A stretch of DNA of 7,191 nucleotides from Puniceicoccales bacterium (GTDB lineage Bacteria; Verrucomicrobiota; Verrucomicrobiia; Opitutales; UBA953), in the NCBI GenBank assembly GCA_031289285.1, contig JAITPT010000183.1, positions 1 to 7,191 of the forward strand, in the 5' to 3' direction. A program made the position numbers and the translations under genes. Of this stretch, positions 6,159 through 7,191 are shown in pieces; the stretch's first letter is position 1, and the number at the start of each line of letters is the position of its first letter. Below the pieces are notes generated by a model that saw only the letters and a program-made list of their open reading frames with translations, did not search any database and was not told the origin of the DNA.

Positions 6159-6802
6159 TTTTTGCCTCCTTTTTTTAGCGTAGCGAGAGCGGCTTTGCCT
6201 TTGGCGGAGAGGCGGTATTTTTGAAGACGGCTGTTTGGCTTTTCGGGAATAGTCATTTCTACAAGCCCAAGAGAAACCGCTTGTTGCTGATAATTTTCGC
6301 GAAAATGTTTTTCGTCATTCAGACGAAGACGCTGCATTATTTCTCGCCGAGTTAGTTCCTCTTTTAAGACGCCAAGCAGCTTCTCGACTTCGGGGGTGAC
6401 TGCGGGGGTGACTTCGGGGGTGACTTGGGGGGTGACTTGGGGGGCGACTTGAGGGGCGACTTGAGGGGCGACTTGGGGGGTGACTTGAGGGGTGACTTGG
6501 GGGGCGAGCACGGGCGAGGCGCCCGTGGCACTTCTCCGCAGCGTCAAGACGAAGGACGGGCCGCTTTGACGAAAAGTCGGCTCCGGAAGGGCGGCCTCGC
6601 GGCAGGCGTCAATCATATCGGTTGTCTGGCATGGGATTGAAAGATGTTGATGGTCAAAAATGGGAAGGGAGAAGTGCTGTTTTGAATGCGGCGTTCTTGA
6701 GTTAATGCTTATGAGCTGTTTCTTGAAAAGTAAAATATCTTCATTCAAAACTATTTTTGAGAGGTCAGTGTAATTTGTTGAATAAAAGAGTAGATTGTCC
6801 AT
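6155..6802 (-). CDS. C-terminal remnant of AlbA_2/RecG-like ATP-binding transcriptional regulator
   Basis: The open frame gives 215 residues, but family similarity begins only near Met63 (6616-6614). MIDACREAALPEPTF and GPSFVLTLRR match the end of the ATP-binding domain of AlbA_2/'RecG-like' regulators (HATPase_c_4 type), where a GTGI-type motif should precede; it is absent. Next come a short palindromic insert (about 92-99, ATGASPVL), a Pro/Gln/Val/Thr-rich repeat linker (about 99-137), and a winged-helix-like domain (138-210; LTRREIMQRLRLNDEKHFRENY) resembling the Fic-like C-terminal domain often found on these proteins. Full-length relatives have roughly 400-550 residues, so most of the protein is gone. 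Residues 1-62 look like translated intergenic DNA and overlap the HEPN-like frame by 52 bases. Such proteins often sit near phage-defence and toxin genes. The remnant is probably non-functional, although the DNA-binding domain could still be made from Met63. Confidence 0.7.
   Translation of the reverse strand: MDNLLFYSTNYTDLSKIVLNEDILLFKKQLISINSRTPHSKQHFSLPIFDHQHLSIPCQTTDMIDACREAALPEPTFRQSGPSFVLTLRRSATGASPVLAPQVTPQVTPQVAPQVAPQVAPQVTPQVTPEVTPAVTPEVEKLLGVLKEELTRREIMQRLRLNDEKHFRENYQQQAVSLGLVEMTIPEKPNSRLQKYRLSAKGKAALATLKKGGKK
6392..6508. repeat. 12-base coding minisatellite, nine full units plus a partial tenth
   Basis: Units of the form (G/A)GGGG(T/C)GACTTG follow in perfect 12-base register from 6392 to 6499, then a partial unit (GGGGGCGAG). 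A weak partial copy also precedes 6392. On the minus strand each unit reads CAAGTC(A/G)CCCC(C/T), coding Gln-Val-Thr/Ala-Pro. Unit variation is at three positions (T or C giving Thr or Ala, G or A silent, and the last base), with Glu or Ala replacing Gln at the end nearest the winged helix. The length stays a multiple of three, so copy number change would only lengthen or shorten the linker. Confidence 0.93.
6509..6527. repeat. Perfect 8-base-arm palindrome inside coding sequence
   Basis: CACGGGCG (6509-6516), loop AGG, CGCCCGTG (6520-6527). It lies in frame at the start of the repeat linker and encodes part of ATGASPVLA on the minus strand. It resembles the GCCACGGGCG-type palindromes dispersed between genes in many GC-rich bacteria, which suggests that a REP-like element entered the gene without breaking the frame. 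Confidence 0.7.
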
Positions 6803-7134
6803 TCGAGAAAGGATGAAAACATATTATCAATTTCTCGATGGCAAAGTTTTAAGTTTTCAAGCACATCGCCATCGTCCCAAGTAGATTTCGCGTCGGGAGC
6901 GAGACAATCATCTGGAGGATTGTTTTTGTAATCTTTAGATTCTTGAATTAATTTTTTCGCACCCTCACTAAAAGCAAAAGGACAATCTATGGATTTGCTT
7001 AAAAACATAGTTATACCTCCAATTTCATATCCGTCATGCACCAACCAATTTCTTATTTTATAACTTAATTTAATTGGTTCCTCGCTACTTTGAGTGGGAG
7101 CACACAGGGACAGGGATTTTGAGCTTGGCGGCAT
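6751..7134 (-). pseudogene. HEPN-like protein, C-terminal fragment truncated by IS end
   Basis: The open frame starts at ATG 7134, but its first 19-20 residues are translated from IS sequence; the native part begins at about 7075 (IKLSYKIRNWLVHDG) and runs 108 residues to TAG at 6751. RNWLVH is an R-N-x(3)-H motif, the R-x4-6-H signature of HEPN ribonuclease or nucleotide-binding domains, and the rest is helical, ending LKLCHREIDNMFSSFLEW. The whole N-terminal part, with the earlier HEPN helices, is missing. An in-frame TAA at 7155-7153 blocks extension upstream. The DNA is clearly AT-rich compared with the rest of the window, indicating foreign origin. HEPN proteins are common in toxin-antitoxin and phage-defence loci. 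An internal ATG at 7008-7006 with GGAGG seven bases ahead could start an 85-residue product lacking the motif. The HEPN call rests on one motif and is moderate. Confidence 0.55.
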
Positions 7135-7191
7135 GGAAGTAGAGCATAGTGATTAAATTTGTGGTCGTGCGAAAGCCGCGGGCGGCACGTT
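7076..7191 (-). mobile_element. 3' end of an insertion sequence (ISL3-like), running off the window
   Basis: The element's outer end is at 7076 (GGTTCCTCGC, then TTTGAGTGGG after three bases) and it continues past the window edge. Its terminal repeat at 7076-7098 overlaps the last codons and stop of a transposase, and pairs with the inverted copy at 6043-6065. The GGTTC(C/T)TCG start followed by a TTGAGTGGG core fits my recollection of ISL3-family ends. Base composition changes sharply at 7075/7076, which supports this as the insertion boundary. Family assignment is tentative. Confidence 0.6.
7085..7189 (-). CDS. Transposase C-terminus, ISL3-like, 5' part outside window
   Basis: The last 34 residues read RAARGFRTTTNLITMLYF followed by HAAKLKIPVPVCSHSK, with TAG at 7087-7085. 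The pattern basic-x-GFRT..., LYFHAAKL, P, (T/S)HS-end resembles the C-terminus of ISL3-family transposases, which often finish inside the right terminal repeat as here. The catalytic DDE residues lie outside the window, so activity cannot be judged. This frame, not the overlapping one that opens at 7134, is the likely coding frame of the IS end. Confidence 0.55.
   Translation of the reverse strand, partial: RAARGFRTTTNLITMLYFHAAKLKIPVPVCSHSK

Noticed and set aside
6392..6508. CRISPR-like array
   Set aside because: The units are contiguous 12-mers in coding frame with no unique spacers.

Overview
The window looks like part of a GC-rich chromosome from the Verrucomicrobiota, most plausibly an Opitutaceae-like or related PVC bacterium. 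This is inferred from three things: start codons that mostly lack Shine-Dalgarno sequences, a secreted beta-helix protein beside a Tat-exported Gfo/Idh/MocA oxidoreductase, and abundant dispersed palindromic repeats. No rRNA, tRNA or CRISPR array is visible, so the taxonomic call is soft.

Left part (1-5845): the first 1514 bases hold most of a cofactor-independent phosphoglycerate mutase (gpmI, minus strand, C-terminal end outside the window). Divergent from it lie two plus-strand genes. The first encodes a large secreted right-handed beta-helix protein with a C-terminal PDZ-like domain, resembling the GH141-type carbohydrate-active family. The second encodes a Tat-exported Gfo/Idh/MocA-type oxidoreductase. 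They are separated by a 270-base gap that holds a long imperfect inverted repeat and a run of degenerate 7-base repeats ending two bases before the oxidoreductase start codon. Together they suggest extracytoplasmic glycan processing, with gpmI as an unrelated glycolytic neighbour.

Right part (5846-7191): this is accessory, decayed DNA. From left to right it holds a cluster of competing hairpins made of two diverged copies of one unit, a solitary IS-like terminal repeat, a tiny ORF with a strong ribosome binding site, the C-terminal part of an AlbA_2/RecG-like ATP-binding regulator with a 12-base coding minisatellite, the AT-rich C-terminal part of a HEPN-like protein, and the 3' end of an IS whose transposase C-terminus looks ISL3-like. 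The IS end and the solitary terminal repeat match at 21 of 23 bases in inverted orientation, with their outer ends facing each other across about 1 kb. All three larger minus-strand genes here survive only as 3' portions, as expected of a defence or regulatory island eroded by IS activity.

No complete new system is evident. The most notable items are the IS-truncated HEPN gene with its IS-end arrangement, the coding minisatellite joined to a palindromic repeat, and the beta-helix/PDZ protein next to a secreted oxidoreductase.
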